From contig CP001643.1 of the NCBI GenBank assembly GCA_000023405.1, forward strand, positions 682,001 through 746,000: a stretch of 64,000 bases of DNA, given 5' to 3'. This document shows, piece after piece, positions 8,263 through 16,701 of the stretch (position 1 is its first letter; each line of letters begins with the position of its first letter). Under the pieces are notes generated by a model. That model made no database searches. It saw only the letters and a program-made list of their open reading frames with translations, and was not told the DNA's origin. This stretch comes from Brachybacterium faecium DSM 4810. GTDB taxonomy: Bacteria > Actinomycetota > Actinomycetes > Actinomycetales > Dermabacteraceae. A program made the translations under genes and the position numbers.

Positions 8263-8571
8263 CCGGCACCCGCGCCACACCCCGCCGCCCCGCGTCCCGC
8301 AGCTCCCGCCCCGCGTGAGGTGAGAGCCATTCCTCTGGCGGATCTGCATGCCAGGGCGTAGCGTTGCCGGGCCCGTGACGGGAGAGGAGAGAGCATGCGC
8401 ATCCGGCATGCAGGGAGCGAGGCGGCCCACGCGGCCTGCTCGGCGTGACCGCGGCGTGTACGCGGCGTCATCGCGCGCCCGCACCACGCCCGCCCGCACC
8501 CTGAACTCTCCCGCGCCCGGGAGCCCCGCGCACCTCGCGGCCTGCCCGGGCGCCTTCTTCGAGGACCCTTC
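8263..8571 (+). promoter_or_regulatory. 309-bp gap: likely long 5' leader of the FBP/FusB-like gene
   Basis: A -10-like TAGCGT lies at 8359-8364, implying a leader of about 200 nt. It contains a 17-codon ORF (8395-8448) with a purine-rich ribosome binding site, and then GC-rich segments able to form hairpins, for example arms CTCCCG/CGGGAG at 8508-8523 and the 8-bp palindrome GCCCGGGC. Nothing else is recognisable. Confidence 0.4.
8395..8448 (+). CDS. Candidate 17-aa leader peptide
   Basis: ATG to TGA encodes MRIRHAGSEAAHAACSA, preceded by GGAGAGGAGAG. It sits in the leader of the EF-G-binding protein gene. FusB-type resistance genes in staphylococci are reported to be controlled through leader peptides, so an attenuator is plausible, but the ORF is short and may be chance. 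Confidence 0.3.
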   Translation: MRIRHAGSEAAHAACSA

Positions 8572-9069
8572 ATGCGACCCCTGACCGAGAACCTGATCCG
8601 CACCAGCTTCGTCAACGCCTCCAAGGGCGAGGCGAAGCGCGCCATGCTGCCCGACCTCTCCACCGTCCCGTGGGACGAGATCGACTACCTGGGCTGGCAG
8701 GACGCCCGCCGCCCCGCCCAGCACTATGTGGTGCTCGAGATCGACGACGAGCCCGTGGGCCTGCTGCTGCGCGGCACCGGCCGGCCCCCGGGCCGCAAGA
8801 TGCTCTGCGCCTGGTGCCAGGACGTGGTGGACGGGGTGGGCGCCGCCTCCTTCGTCGCCCCGCTCGCCGGCCCCTCCGGCCGACGCGGCAACACCATCGG
8901 CACGTCGGTGTGCGCGGACTTCCGCTGCTCGCGCAACGTGCGCCGCCCCCCGGCCCCCTTCGAGGTGCGCACCGAGGACCCGGCGCTGCTGGCCTACCAC
9001 CGCGAGCAGCGGATCGCAGGGCTGCAGGAGCGCTGCACCGGCTTCGCCCGCGCCGTCCGGGCCGGCTGA
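8572..9069 (+). CDS. FBP-family (EF-G-binding, FusB-like) zinc protein
   Basis: 165 residues. A C-terminal treble-clef zinc site is visible as Cys79-x2-Cys82 (MLCAWCQD) and Cys114-x4-Cys119 (SVCADFRCSRN), with the conserved NTIGTSVC block between. This is the FBP domain shared with FusB/FusC, proteins that bind elongation factor G and free it from stalled, fusidic-acid-locked ribosomes. Chromosomal actinobacterial homologues are common and their natural role is not settled. GAGGA lies 6 nt upstream of the ATG. The next gene is convergent, 3 nt away. Confidence 0.87.
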   Translation: MRPLTENLIRTSFVNASKGEAKRAMLPDLSTVPWDEIDYLGWQDARRPAQHYVVLEIDDEPVGLLLRGTGRPPGRKMLCAWCQDVVDGVGAASFVAPLAGPSGRRGNTIGTSVCADFRCSRNVRRPPAPFEVRTEDPALLAYHREQRIAGLQERCTGFARAVRAG

Positions 9070-9072
9070 GGC

Positions 9073-9720
9073 TCAGCCCAGGCGCACCACGGCGTCCGCC
9101 CGGTCGCGCGTCTGCGCGACCAGGCGGGCGTTGTCCTCGTCGGGCCCGAGCGCCCAGTCCCGCGCCGCCGCCGGGGACTTCCCGAAGCGCTCGTGCCGGG
9201 CGATCAGCCGCTCGTGCCGCAGCGACTCGGGCACCTCCACGAACCAGCGCGCATCGAGCATGCTGCCCACCTGCGCGAACGACCCCTCGCGGGCGAGCAG
9301 GTAGTTGCCCTCGGTGACCACCAGCGGCACCTCGCCGCTCACCTCGATCGCGCCGGCCAGCGGCTGCTCGAGGTCCCGCTCGAACATCGGCGCCCACACC
9401 GGCGCATCCTGCGGCCGGGCGGTGCGCAGCCGCTGCAGCAGCGCCACGTACCCGGCGGCGTCAAAGGTGTCCGGCGCGCCCTTGCGCGCGAGCCGGTCCA
9501 GACGCTCCAGCGCCGCATCGGCGAGGTGGAAGCCGTCCATCGGCACCACCGCGCAGGACCCGGCCGGCAGGCGCTCGGCCAGCAGCGCGGTGAGCGTGGA
9601 CTTCCCGGCCCCGGGCGCTCCGGCGATGCCGAGCAGGCGGCGGCTCCCGCTGCGCAGCGCCGCGTCCAGCAGCGTCCGCGCCGCGTCGACCGCCTGCTCG
9701 GCGCTCAGCTCAGCGGGCAT
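9073..9720 (-). CDS. P-loop nucleoside/nucleotide kinase-like protein
   Basis: 215 residues. Walker A GAPGAGKST at about residues 34-42 is followed by VVPMDGFHLAD, the acceptor-site block of uridine-kinase/pantothenate-kinase-like enzymes, and by LVVTEGNYLL as the Walker B strand. The C-terminal GPDEDNARLVAQTRDRAD is typical of the YggC/FrcK-like subgroup, whose substrate (nucleoside or sugar) is uncertain. The start overlaps the 3' end of the AddA-like gene by 11 bp, so it is the last gene of that operon. A Met five codons upstream is an alternative start. Confidence 0.83.
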   Translation of the reverse strand: MPAELSAEQAVDAARTLLDAALRSGSRRLLGIAGAPGAGKSTLTALLAERLPAGSCAVVPMDGFHLADAALERLDRLARKGAPDTFDAAGYVALLQRLRTARPQDAPVWAPMFERDLEQPLAGAIEVSGEVPLVVTEGNYLLAREGSFAQVGSMLDARWFVEVPESLRHERLIARHERFGKSPAAARDWALGPDEDNARLVAQTRDRADAVVRLG

Positions 9721-12700
9721 GTGCCGGCTCCCCATCCGGTGCGGCGAGCTGCACCTCGAGCACCTCGCCGCGCAGCGGCAGGTGCAGGAGGATCCGGGAC
9801 GGGGCGACCCCGGCGGCGGTGAGCGCCTGCGCATAGGTCGCCATCTGCCCCAGGTACTCCTCGCGCACCTTCCGCACCGGCTCGCTGCCCGGATAGGACT
9901 TGTGGTCCACCAGCACGATCTCTCCGCCCGGCAGGCGCAGCAGGGTGTCGATCCAGCCCTCCATCACCTGGTCCTCCTCGTTCCACCAGGTGATCGGCTG
10001 CTCGGTGAGCTCCTCGGCACCGGGGAACTCGGCGGCCAGGAACGCCGCCCACGCCTCCCCGGCCTCCTGCAGCACCGCCGCGTCCACGGCCCGGGACACC
10101 GCCCACCGCTGCACCAGGCGCGCGGCCGCGGCCTCCCGCTGCACCGCGGTGAGGTGCGGGAGCGGCAGCGCGAGATAGGCGTGGATCGCCTCGCCCACCC
10201 GTTCCCACTGCGGTCCGCCGGTGTCGGGGACGAGGCGCCGGCCGATGCTGCGCGGGGCGCCGACGGTGCCGAGCTCCTCCGCGGAGGCGACGCCCGAGGC
10301 CTGGAAGCGGGCGGCGGGCCCGCCGGGCCGCTCCGGGGCGGGGCCGGTGAGGTCCGTGGCCGCGAGCGGGCTGCGCCGGGCCCGGTAGGTCGCCGCGTCG
10401 GGCGGGAGCTCGCCGCGCGGCGAGCGCACCTGTGCCGGCAGCGAGGCGCCGCCGCGCACGTGGACCGCGGCGCCGCCCGCCTCCCAGGTCAGCAGCGGCG
10501 GGGCGTCCGCCTCCGCGGCGGGCACCAGGGCGTCTAGCACGGGGGCGGAGCCGTTGCCGCTGAGCACGGTGACGTCGGCCGCGCGGGTGAGCGCGACGTA
10601 CTGCAGCCGCCCGCTCTCCTCCTGCTCGGCGTGCGCCCGCCGCCGGGCGTGCGCCGAGTCCGCGAGCGCGTCCTGGAGCGGGGCGTGGCGGGGCAGCACC
10701 CCGGGCCAGTAGCGCGGGGAGCGGCCGGCGAGCGGCGCGGTGACGTCCAGCTGCGGGGCGGGGACCACGAAGGCACCGGCCGTCTGGGACCGCTCGGTGG
10801 GGGAATGGTCGAGCATGACCACCACGTGCGACCACTCCAGGCCCTTCGCCCCGTGGATGGTGCCCACCCACACGGCGCCCGGGCGGGTCGCGGCCATGCC
10901 GGAGAGGTCGGGGCCGTGCTCGACGGCGTCGAGCTCGATCCGCAGCCCGGTGAGCGTGATCGGCGCGGAATCGGCCCGGGCCCGGTCCGCGTACTGCGCG
11001 GCGACCTTCCGCAGCGCGTCGAGGGTGCGCAGCCGCTGATCGGGGGTGGACCAGGCCCGGATCCGCTCGGGCAGGTCGAGCGCGTCGACGAGGGCGGTGA
11101 TCATCTCGACGGGGGTGAGGGAGATGCAGTCCTCGCGCAGCTCCCGCAGCCCGGCGAGCACCGGATCCTGCCACCACTGAGCGAACACGCCGCGGCGGGC
11201 CTCCCGGTCCGGTGCGGCGGTGAGCTGCTCGAACCAGCGCCCGTGCGCGGCGTGATCGGGCAGCTGGTCCACGAGCTCGGTGAGGGCGAGGGTGTCGCTG
11301 AGGTCGAGGGTGACCGCGAGCGCGGCGCGCACCAGGCGCCCCTCGCGGGAGGCGAGGATGCCCACGCCCTCCCCGGTGGCGGGCACGCCCCGGTCGGACA
11401 GCGCCTGCACCACTTCGGCGGCGCGCCGGTTGGAACGCACCAGCACGGCGATGTCGGCGGGGCAGGTGCCCTCGTCCTCGAGCAGCTCGACGATCCCGTC
11501 GGCGACCGCGGTGGCGTGCTGGCCGTGGGTGAGCCGCTTCGGCACCTGGGGCAGCCACGCCTCGAGGCGTCCGGGCCGGTGCCCGTCGGCGGCGCGGCGG
11601 GCGGTCGCGGGCTCGGCCGCGTCCATCACCACGCGGTGGCGCGGCAGCTCGGGGAACACCTGCGGGAACACCTCGTTGACCAGGTCGAGCACCGGCTGCT
11701 GGGAGCGCCAGGAGTGCTCGAGGTCCCGCACCGCCGCGGCGCCGAGGTTCGTGCGGCCGCTGTCGAGCTCGCCGATGATGCCGAGCATCAGGGCGGGATC
11801 CGCGTCGCGGAAGCCGTAGATGGCCTGCTTCGGGTCGCCCACCCAGATCTTGTCCTCGACGAGCTCGCTGAGCGCGAGGAAGAGGGCGAGCTGGACGGGG
11901 GAGGTGTCCTGGAACTCGTCGACCGCGAGCAGCCGGAAGCGGGAGCGGATCACCTCGCGGGCCCGTGCGGAGTCGCGCACCAGGGCGAGGGTGCGCACCT
12001 CCTGGTCGATGAAGTCGATGAGCCCCAGCTCGTCCTTGTACCGGCGGTATGCCTCGAGGGAGTCCGCGGCGGTCTCCATCACGAGCGTGATCAAGGCCCG
12101 CACATCGGCCTGCAGCACCGGGTTCTCGAGCAGCTCCTCGGCGATGGTGCTCGCCGCGCCCAGCAGCGCGTGGTCGACGTCCTTGCTGTAGGCGTAGCCC
12201 TTCGCCTCGGGGTCGGCGGCCTTCGCGGAGGCGACGGCGGCGAGCTTCGCCCATCGCGACCACGGCGCCCGGACGGGGTCGGCCACCTCGCGTCGCAGCG
12301 CCTCGAGCGCGTCGAGGTGCCGACGGACCGTGCCGGCGGTCTTCACGCTGAACGGCCCCTCGCCGGCCTCGGCGCTGCGCTGCTCCGCCTCGAGCGCCGT
12401 GAGCGCCGCATCGAGGGCGGACAGCCAGGCGCCGCGCCGGTCCTCGGCGGCGGCGGGCGGCAGCGCGGCCTCGCGGTAGTCCTCCCACGCGGCCTCTGCC
12501 CCTTCGCGCAGCGCCGTCTCGTCCAGCAGGTTGGTGCGGGCGCGGGAGGCGAGCTGCCGCACGTGCGCGCGCCACGACGGGGCAGCGCCGAAGGGCATCT
12601 CCGGCTCCTCCTCGCCGTCGTGCTCGGTGCGGGCCAGCAGCGCGGCGGCGCGCGAGCCGGCCAGCGCGGCGGTCTCGTCGATCGCGGCGCGGAACGCCGC

Positions 12701-13024
12701 CTTCTGCCGGTCCTCGTCGAGCACCTGCACGTCCGGCGAGATGCCGGCGTCGAGCGCGAACTCGCGCAGCAGCTCCCCGGAGACGGAGTTGACGGTGCTG
12801 ATCAGGGCGCTGTCCACACCGCGGGCGGCCTCGAGCTGGCCGCGCTCGAGCAGGGTGCGGCGCACCCGGTCGCGCAGCTCGGCGGCGGCCTTCGTGGTGA
12901 AGGTGGTGGCGATCAGCTCGGAAGGGTCCAGGCCGCGGGCGATCCGCTCCGCGATCTCGTGGGTGAGGGTGTGCGTCTTGCCGGAGCCGGCCGACGCGTT
13001 GATCAGGGTGAAGGTGGGGCTCAT
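9710..13024 (-). CDS. AddA/RecB-like UvrD-family helicase-nuclease
   Basis: 1104 residues. Walker A ASAGSGKT is at residues 10-17, LLAVDEFQDTSPVQ is Walker B, VGDPKQAIYGFRDADP is motif III, and YVALTRAAD is motif VI of superfamily-1A helicases. The C-terminus has a PD-(D/E)xK nuclease with ILVDHKSY-like residues (IVLVDHKSYPGS) and GQMATYAQAL. This is the architecture of AddA, which processes double-strand breaks for RecA-mediated repair with AddB. Its ATG overlaps the stop of the AddB-like gene as ATGA. No recB/recC/recD is nearby. Family call is strong; the AddA name is by analogy. Confidence 0.9.
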   Translation of the reverse strand: MSPTFTLINASAGSGKTHTLTHEIAERIARGLDPSELIATTFTTKAAAELRDRVRRTLLERGQLEAARGVDSALISTVNSVSGELLREFALDAGISPDVQVLDEDRQKAAFRAAIDETAALAGSRAAALLARTEHDGEEEPEMPFGAAPSWRAHVRQLASRARTNLLDETALREGAEAAWEDYREAALPPAAAEDRRGAWLSALDAALTALEAEQRSAEAGEGPFSVKTAGTVRRHLDALEALRREVADPVRAPWSRWAKLAAVASAKAADPEAKGYAYSKDVDHALLGAASTIAEELLENPVLQADVRALITLVMETAADSLEAYRRYKDELGLIDFIDQEVRTLALVRDSARAREVIRSRFRLLAVDEFQDTSPVQLALFLALSELVEDKIWVGDPKQAIYGFRDADPALMLGIIGELDSGRTNLGAAAVRDLEHSWRSQQPVLDLVNEVFPQVFPELPRHRVVMDAAEPATARRAADGHRPGRLEAWLPQVPKRLTHGQHATAVADGIVELLEDEGTCPADIAVLVRSNRRAAEVVQALSDRGVPATGEGVGILASREGRLVRAALAVTLDLSDTLALTELVDQLPDHAAHGRWFEQLTAAPDREARRGVFAQWWQDPVLAGLRELREDCISLTPVEMITALVDALDLPERIRAWSTPDQRLRTLDALRKVAAQYADRARADSAPITLTGLRIELDAVEHGPDLSGMAATRPGAVWVGTIHGAKGLEWSHVVVMLDHSPTERSQTAGAFVVPAPQLDVTAPLAGRSPRYWPGVLPRHAPLQDALADSAHARRRAHAEQEESGRLQYVALTRAADVTVLSGNGSAPVLDALVPAAEADAPPLLTWEAGGAAVHVRGGASLPAQVRSPRGELPPDAATYRARRSPLAATDLTGPAPERPGGPAARFQASGVASAEELGTVGAPRSIGRRLVPDTGGPQWERVGEAIHAYLALPLPHLTAVQREAAAARLVQRWAVSRAVDAAVLQEAGEAWAAFLAAEFPGAEELTEQPITWWNEEDQVMEGWIDTLLRLPGGEIVLVDHKSYPGSEPVRKVREEYLGQMATYAQALTAAGVAPSRILLHLPLRGEVLEVQLAAPDGEPAHAR

Positions 13025-15741
13025 CGCCAGTCTCCCGTCAGTCCGCACAGCGGGGCGTGCTCGCTGCTCGCGCAGTGGTTCTCCACCAGCAGGGAGCCGG
13101 CGGCGCGGGCCGCCTCCCGGGCCTTCGCGGTGGCGCGGCGCCGGGCGTCCCAGCCCGCCTCGGGCGTGAGCCCGGTGGTCTCCAGCAGCTCCCGGCAGCC
13201 CACGCGCACGGTCCCGGAGGCCACCTCGTCGAGCGTGGCGGTGATCGCCTCCCGCATCCGCCGCCAGGCCTCGTCCACGTCCATCGGGGTGCGGCGGTGA
13301 GGGTCCAGCGCCGGGTCGGCGCTGATGAACTCGCCGCTGCGCAGCAGGAAGTAGCCGACGTCGGCCGGCGCGGCCGAGGGGTCCTCCTGGGCGACGGTCC
13401 AGGCGTAGGAGGCGAGCTGGATCGCCTCGCCGGTGTCGTAGAGGTCGCCGTAGCGGGTGCGGCTGCGGGACCACTTGAGGTCCAGCACGATGCGGCGGCC
13501 CTCCGCATCGACGGCGTCCACGTCACGGCTGCCCACGAACTCGACGGTCCGCTCCCCGCCGGCGAGAGGCAGGGTCAGCGGCACGGAGAAGCGGGTCTCG
13601 GTGCCGGTGATGCGCAGCCCGGCGCGGGCGGTGCCGGTGAACAGCTCGCCGAGGGAGCGGACGGCGCGGTCGCGCACATCGGCCCGTTCAGCGCGGCGGC
13701 CGGGCAGCTCGAGCTCGGAGGCGAGCTGGGGCACCAGCGCGTCGAACACGGCGCCGATCTCCTCGCCGCTCGGGGCGGTCAGCGGGGCGCCGCCGAGCGC
13801 GGGGTCGGTGCGCTGCTGCACGAGCGTCTCGACGACGGCGTGGAGGAGCGTGCCGATCATGCGGTGCCCGGTGGGCAGCACGGCGACCTCGGCCGGGCGG
13901 ATGTCGAGCGCGTACTCGAGCGCCCAGTGGTGCGGGCACGAGAGCAGCGAGGCGGCCTGCGTGTAGGACAGCCGCGTGGGCAGCAGCTGCGGGGCCGGGG
14001 CGGTGCGGCGCACCGTCTCCTCGGGCGGGGCGGGCCGCACCTGCGCGGGGACGGTGACGGGCAGGCTCCGCCCGGCCAGCTCCCAGCGGCCATCGTGCAG
14101 CAGCGCGGCGGGATCGACACGGTCGCCGGTGCCGTCGGCCTCGAGGTGGGCGAGCAGCCCGCTCGGCCCGGGCGCCTCCTCGCAGCGCCGGCCCGGCAGC
14201 ACCGTCACCACAGTGCGGGCGCGGCGCAGCCCCGCGAGCGACGCCTCGACCTCGAGGGCGGTGATCCCCGCCGGGTCGGGCACGCGGCCGCCGCCGGCGT
14301 GGAGGGCGCGGCGCTCGGCCGGGTCCCAGCGCAGCACGCGCGGGGCGTCGGCGGCCGACGGGCCCCACCACAGCACCGTCCCGCCCGCCGCCCGCAGCTG
14401 CGCGGGACGGGAGCAGACGGCCCAGTCGGAGACCTCGCGGCGCGCCCGCGGGGAGGGGCCGGAGCTGCCGCAGCTGTCGATGATCTGCTGGAGCGTGCGG
14501 CGGGCCAGGGGCGTGCCGGGGTCGAGCATGGCCAGCACCTGCTGCAGCACCTGCACCTGGGTGAGGCTCGCCAGCAGGTCCCCGTCGCCGCGGGCCACGG
14601 CGCGCAGGCGCTCGGCGAGCCAGTCCAGCCGGCTCGAGAGCGCCGGCGGGAACAGGCCGTCCGCGGGCAGCGGGTCTCCCACCAGGCGGTCGATCACGCG
14701 CGCCGCCTCGATCGCGGTGTCGTGGCCGCTCTCCTCGAGCGCGGCGAGCGCCTCCCGCCAGGCGGGCCCGCCCACGCCCGGCTCACGGCCCAGGGCGCGC
14801 AGCAGGCGGCGCCGCGCGGCGGCGGGCACCAGGCCGATCGGCTCGGCCGCACCGTCGGCGCCCGGCAGCACCCGCAGGTCGAGCAGGGCGGCGAGCTGGT
14901 GCACGTCCACGGGGGCGGTGGCGACGTCGAGGAACAGGCCGAGCACCTGGTGGTGGGCGCGGTCGCGGGAGGGGTCCACCGCGCCGATCGCCGGCAGGCC
15001 GCGCCGGTGCAGCGCCCGGTCCAGCACATCCGTGTCGCTCGAGGCGAGGACCGTCACGGAGTCCTCGTGCCCGGCGGGCTCGGCGGCGAGGAAGCGGGCG
15101 GCGACGTCGGCCGCCGTCCACTCGTCCTGCGCCTCGACCACCGTCACCTGCGGTGCGCCGCCGCTGGCGGCGGGCACGATCGTGCAGCGCACCCCGGAGC
15201 GGTCGAGCAGCGCGAGCAGCTGCGGCCACATCCCCGGCAGAGCCTGCGGATCCTCGTGCAGCGCGAGCTCCTCGATGCCCAGCGGCCAGGTCGCCGCCTC
15301 GCCCTCGAGCAGCGCGATCACCTCGGCGAGGTCATCCGCCGGGCAGGGGGCGAGGGTCCCGGTCACGCCCACCTCCGCCGCGCGCTCGAGGTCGCGCAGG
15401 GCCGCGAGCCGCTCCGGCAGGGGCCCCTGGGCCGCAGCCGGGTCCCACCCCGTCTCGACCGCCGCGTCGCGCCAGTGCAGCAGCTGCCGGGCGGTGCTCC
15501 ACGGATCCACCGCGAAGGAGCGGGCGGGCCAGAACGGAGCGGACGCGGCGGCCAGGTGCTCCTCGATCAGGCGCAGGTACTGCGCGACCCGCACCGCCGG
15601 CTCGACCGCCGGGCGGGTGAGGCCGAGCCGGTTCTGCAGCAGCTGCACGAGGGCGCGCGGCCCCATCCGGGCGGTGCCGTGCGCGCCGGTGCCCTCGGCC
15701 CAGGCCGCGCCGTCGAGGGACCAGCCGAACTCGATCCGCAT
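13021..15741 (-). CDS. AddB-like PD-(D/E)xK nuclease subunit
   Basis: 906 residues. The N-terminal two thirds lack a Walker A site, as in the inactivated helicase of AddB. The C-terminal nuclease is clear: FVGSRDVDAV, then IVLDLKWSRSRTRYGD with the Asp-x-Lys pair, then EAIQLASYAW. Four cysteines (602, 849, 890, 899) flank the nuclease and could form the iron-sulfur cluster known in AddB, but the spacing (last pair C-x8-C) differs from the Bacillus protein. It is the first gene of the operon and is translationally coupled to the AddA-like gene. The paired order supports one helicase-nuclease complex. Confidence 0.85.
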   Translation of the reverse strand: MRIEFGWSLDGAAWAEGTGAHGTARMGPRALVQLLQNRLGLTRPAVEPAVRVAQYLRLIEEHLAAASAPFWPARSFAVDPWSTARQLLHWRDAAVETGWDPAAAQGPLPERLAALRDLERAAEVGVTGTLAPCPADDLAEVIALLEGEAATWPLGIEELALHEDPQALPGMWPQLLALLDRSGVRCTIVPAASGGAPQVTVVEAQDEWTAADVAARFLAAEPAGHEDSVTVLASSDTDVLDRALHRRGLPAIGAVDPSRDRAHHQVLGLFLDVATAPVDVHQLAALLDLRVLPGADGAAEPIGLVPAAARRRLLRALGREPGVGGPAWREALAALEESGHDTAIEAARVIDRLVGDPLPADGLFPPALSSRLDWLAERLRAVARGDGDLLASLTQVQVLQQVLAMLDPGTPLARRTLQQIIDSCGSSGPSPRARREVSDWAVCSRPAQLRAAGGTVLWWGPSAADAPRVLRWDPAERRALHAGGGRVPDPAGITALEVEASLAGLRRARTVVTVLPGRRCEEAPGPSGLLAHLEADGTGDRVDPAALLHDGRWELAGRSLPVTVPAQVRPAPPEETVRRTAPAPQLLPTRLSYTQAASLLSCPHHWALEYALDIRPAEVAVLPTGHRMIGTLLHAVVETLVQQRTDPALGGAPLTAPSGEEIGAVFDALVPQLASELELPGRRAERADVRDRAVRSLGELFTGTARAGLRITGTETRFSVPLTLPLAGGERTVEFVGSRDVDAVDAEGRRIVLDLKWSRSRTRYGDLYDTGEAIQLASYAWTVAQEDPSAAPADVGYFLLRSGEFISADPALDPHRRTPMDVDEAWRRMREAITATLDEVASGTVRVGCRELLETTGLTPEAGWDARRRATAKAREAARAAGSLLVENHCASSEHAPLCGLTGDWR

Positions 15742-15794
15742 GCGGGGGCTCCTCCATCGCAGGTCGCAGGCCCGGGCGGGACTGCGGTCCCACC

Positions 15795-16325
15795 CTAGGG
15801 GAGGGGGCCGACGCTCGCGCCGCGGGACGCGGTCACAGCGGTGACGAGACCGCCGAGCAGCTGGGCGAGCCGTGCACAGGGCGCGAGGGCGAACACCGTG
15901 CCCAGCAGCATCCACCACAGCGCCGCGGCCAGGTGCGACAGCTCGAGCGCCCCGGCGCCGAGCGCGAGGCCGCCCAGCAGCAGCGGCAGCACCATCGAGA
16001 GCCCCACCGCCACGAGCGACAGGACAGGCACCGCCCGGCCGTGCGCGTCCCCGCGCAGGCGGCGCAGCGACAGCACCGCCACCACCGCATCGAGCACCAG
16101 GGTGAGCAGCCCGAGCGCCACCGCACCGACCGCGGAGGCGAGCAGCACGCCGAGGCCGAGGCGTGCGTCCCGCTCCCCGGTGGGGGAGGGCGTGAGCGCC
16201 TCGGAGGCGCCCAGCAGCACCATGAACAGCCCCGTCGCTGCCGCGACCAGCACCAGCGCGAGCGCGAGGGCCCAGCACACCGCAGCGAGGCCGGTGAGGA
16301 TCCCGAATCTGCGGTGAGCGCCCAT
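15795..16325 (-). CDS. Small multi-pass membrane protein of unknown function
   Basis: 176 residues with four clear hydrophobic helices (about residues 9-38, 56-86, 99-125, 130-160) and an Arg-rich loop between helices two and three (SLRRLRGDAHGRAV). I do not recognise a family. The start ATG is preceded by TAGGAT with 6 nt between, the leaderless pattern, and that element overlaps the stop of the upstream glutaminase remnant. It is separated from the AddB-like gene by 53 bp and probably independent of it. Confidence 0.7.
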   Translation of the reverse strand: MGAHRRFGILTGLAAVCWALALALVLVAAATGLFMVLLGASEALTPSPTGERDARLGLGVLLASAVGAVALGLLTLVLDAVVAVLSLRRLRGDAHGRAVPVLSLVAVGLSMVLPLLLGGLALGAGALELSHLAAALWWMLLGTVFALAPCARLAQLLGGLVTAVTASRGASVGPLP

Positions 16326-16331
16326 GCGCAG

Positions 16332-16337
16332 ATCCTA
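16332..16337 (-). promoter_or_regulatory. -10-like TAGGAT, leaderless signature
   Basis: TAGGAT on the minus strand, 6 nt before the ATG at 16325. Confidence 0.45.
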
Positions 16338-16643
16338 GACGCGCAGATCCTCGGACTCGGGGTCGGGGATCTCCTCGGGTCTCCCGCGGAGGAGGCCGTA
16401 GGAGGTGAGCAGGTCGGAGATCCCCTGGTTGCGATGGTTCGAGGCCGATTCGGAGCGGAACACCCGCTCGAACAGCCGCGGATCCGCCTCGGCGAGCGCG
16501 GGGATGTAGTCGGCCACCTCGCCGTCGCCGACGGGGGCGTAGCGGGCATGCGCCTCGCGCAGGAGCTCACCGACCTGCGGGGCTCCGGGCAGGGGCCCGG
16601 TCAGGGCGCGCTGGGGGACGTCCGGAAGATACGTCTCGAACAC
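16335..16643 (-). pseudogene. glsA: Glutaminase remnant with an internal in-frame deletion
   Basis: 102 codons against about 305-330 in intact glutaminases. Residues about 25-60 match the family N-terminus (LLREAHARYAPVGDGEVADYIPALA). Immediately after, at about residue 66, the sequence jumps to SESASNHRNQGISDLLTSYG, a block that lies about 100 residues further on in real glutaminases. The missing middle holds the catalytic Ser and Lys, and the C-terminal half is absent too, so the protein cannot be a functional glutaminase. Reading frame is kept across the deletion. Start codon is GTG with GGGAG upstream. Recognition rests on remembered family motifs, not on an alignment. Confidence 0.75.
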
Positions 16644-16701
16644 AGCCTGCTCCCTCTGGCGTGACTGTGCTCACCCTACGGCCGCTGTCAATGCCGTGCG
16701 C

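Noticed and set aside
8348..8584. 78-codon frame in the leader of the FBP gene
   Set aside because: No ribosome binding site, Arg/Pro-rich, and overlaps the FBP start; the shorter 8395 ORF is better supported.
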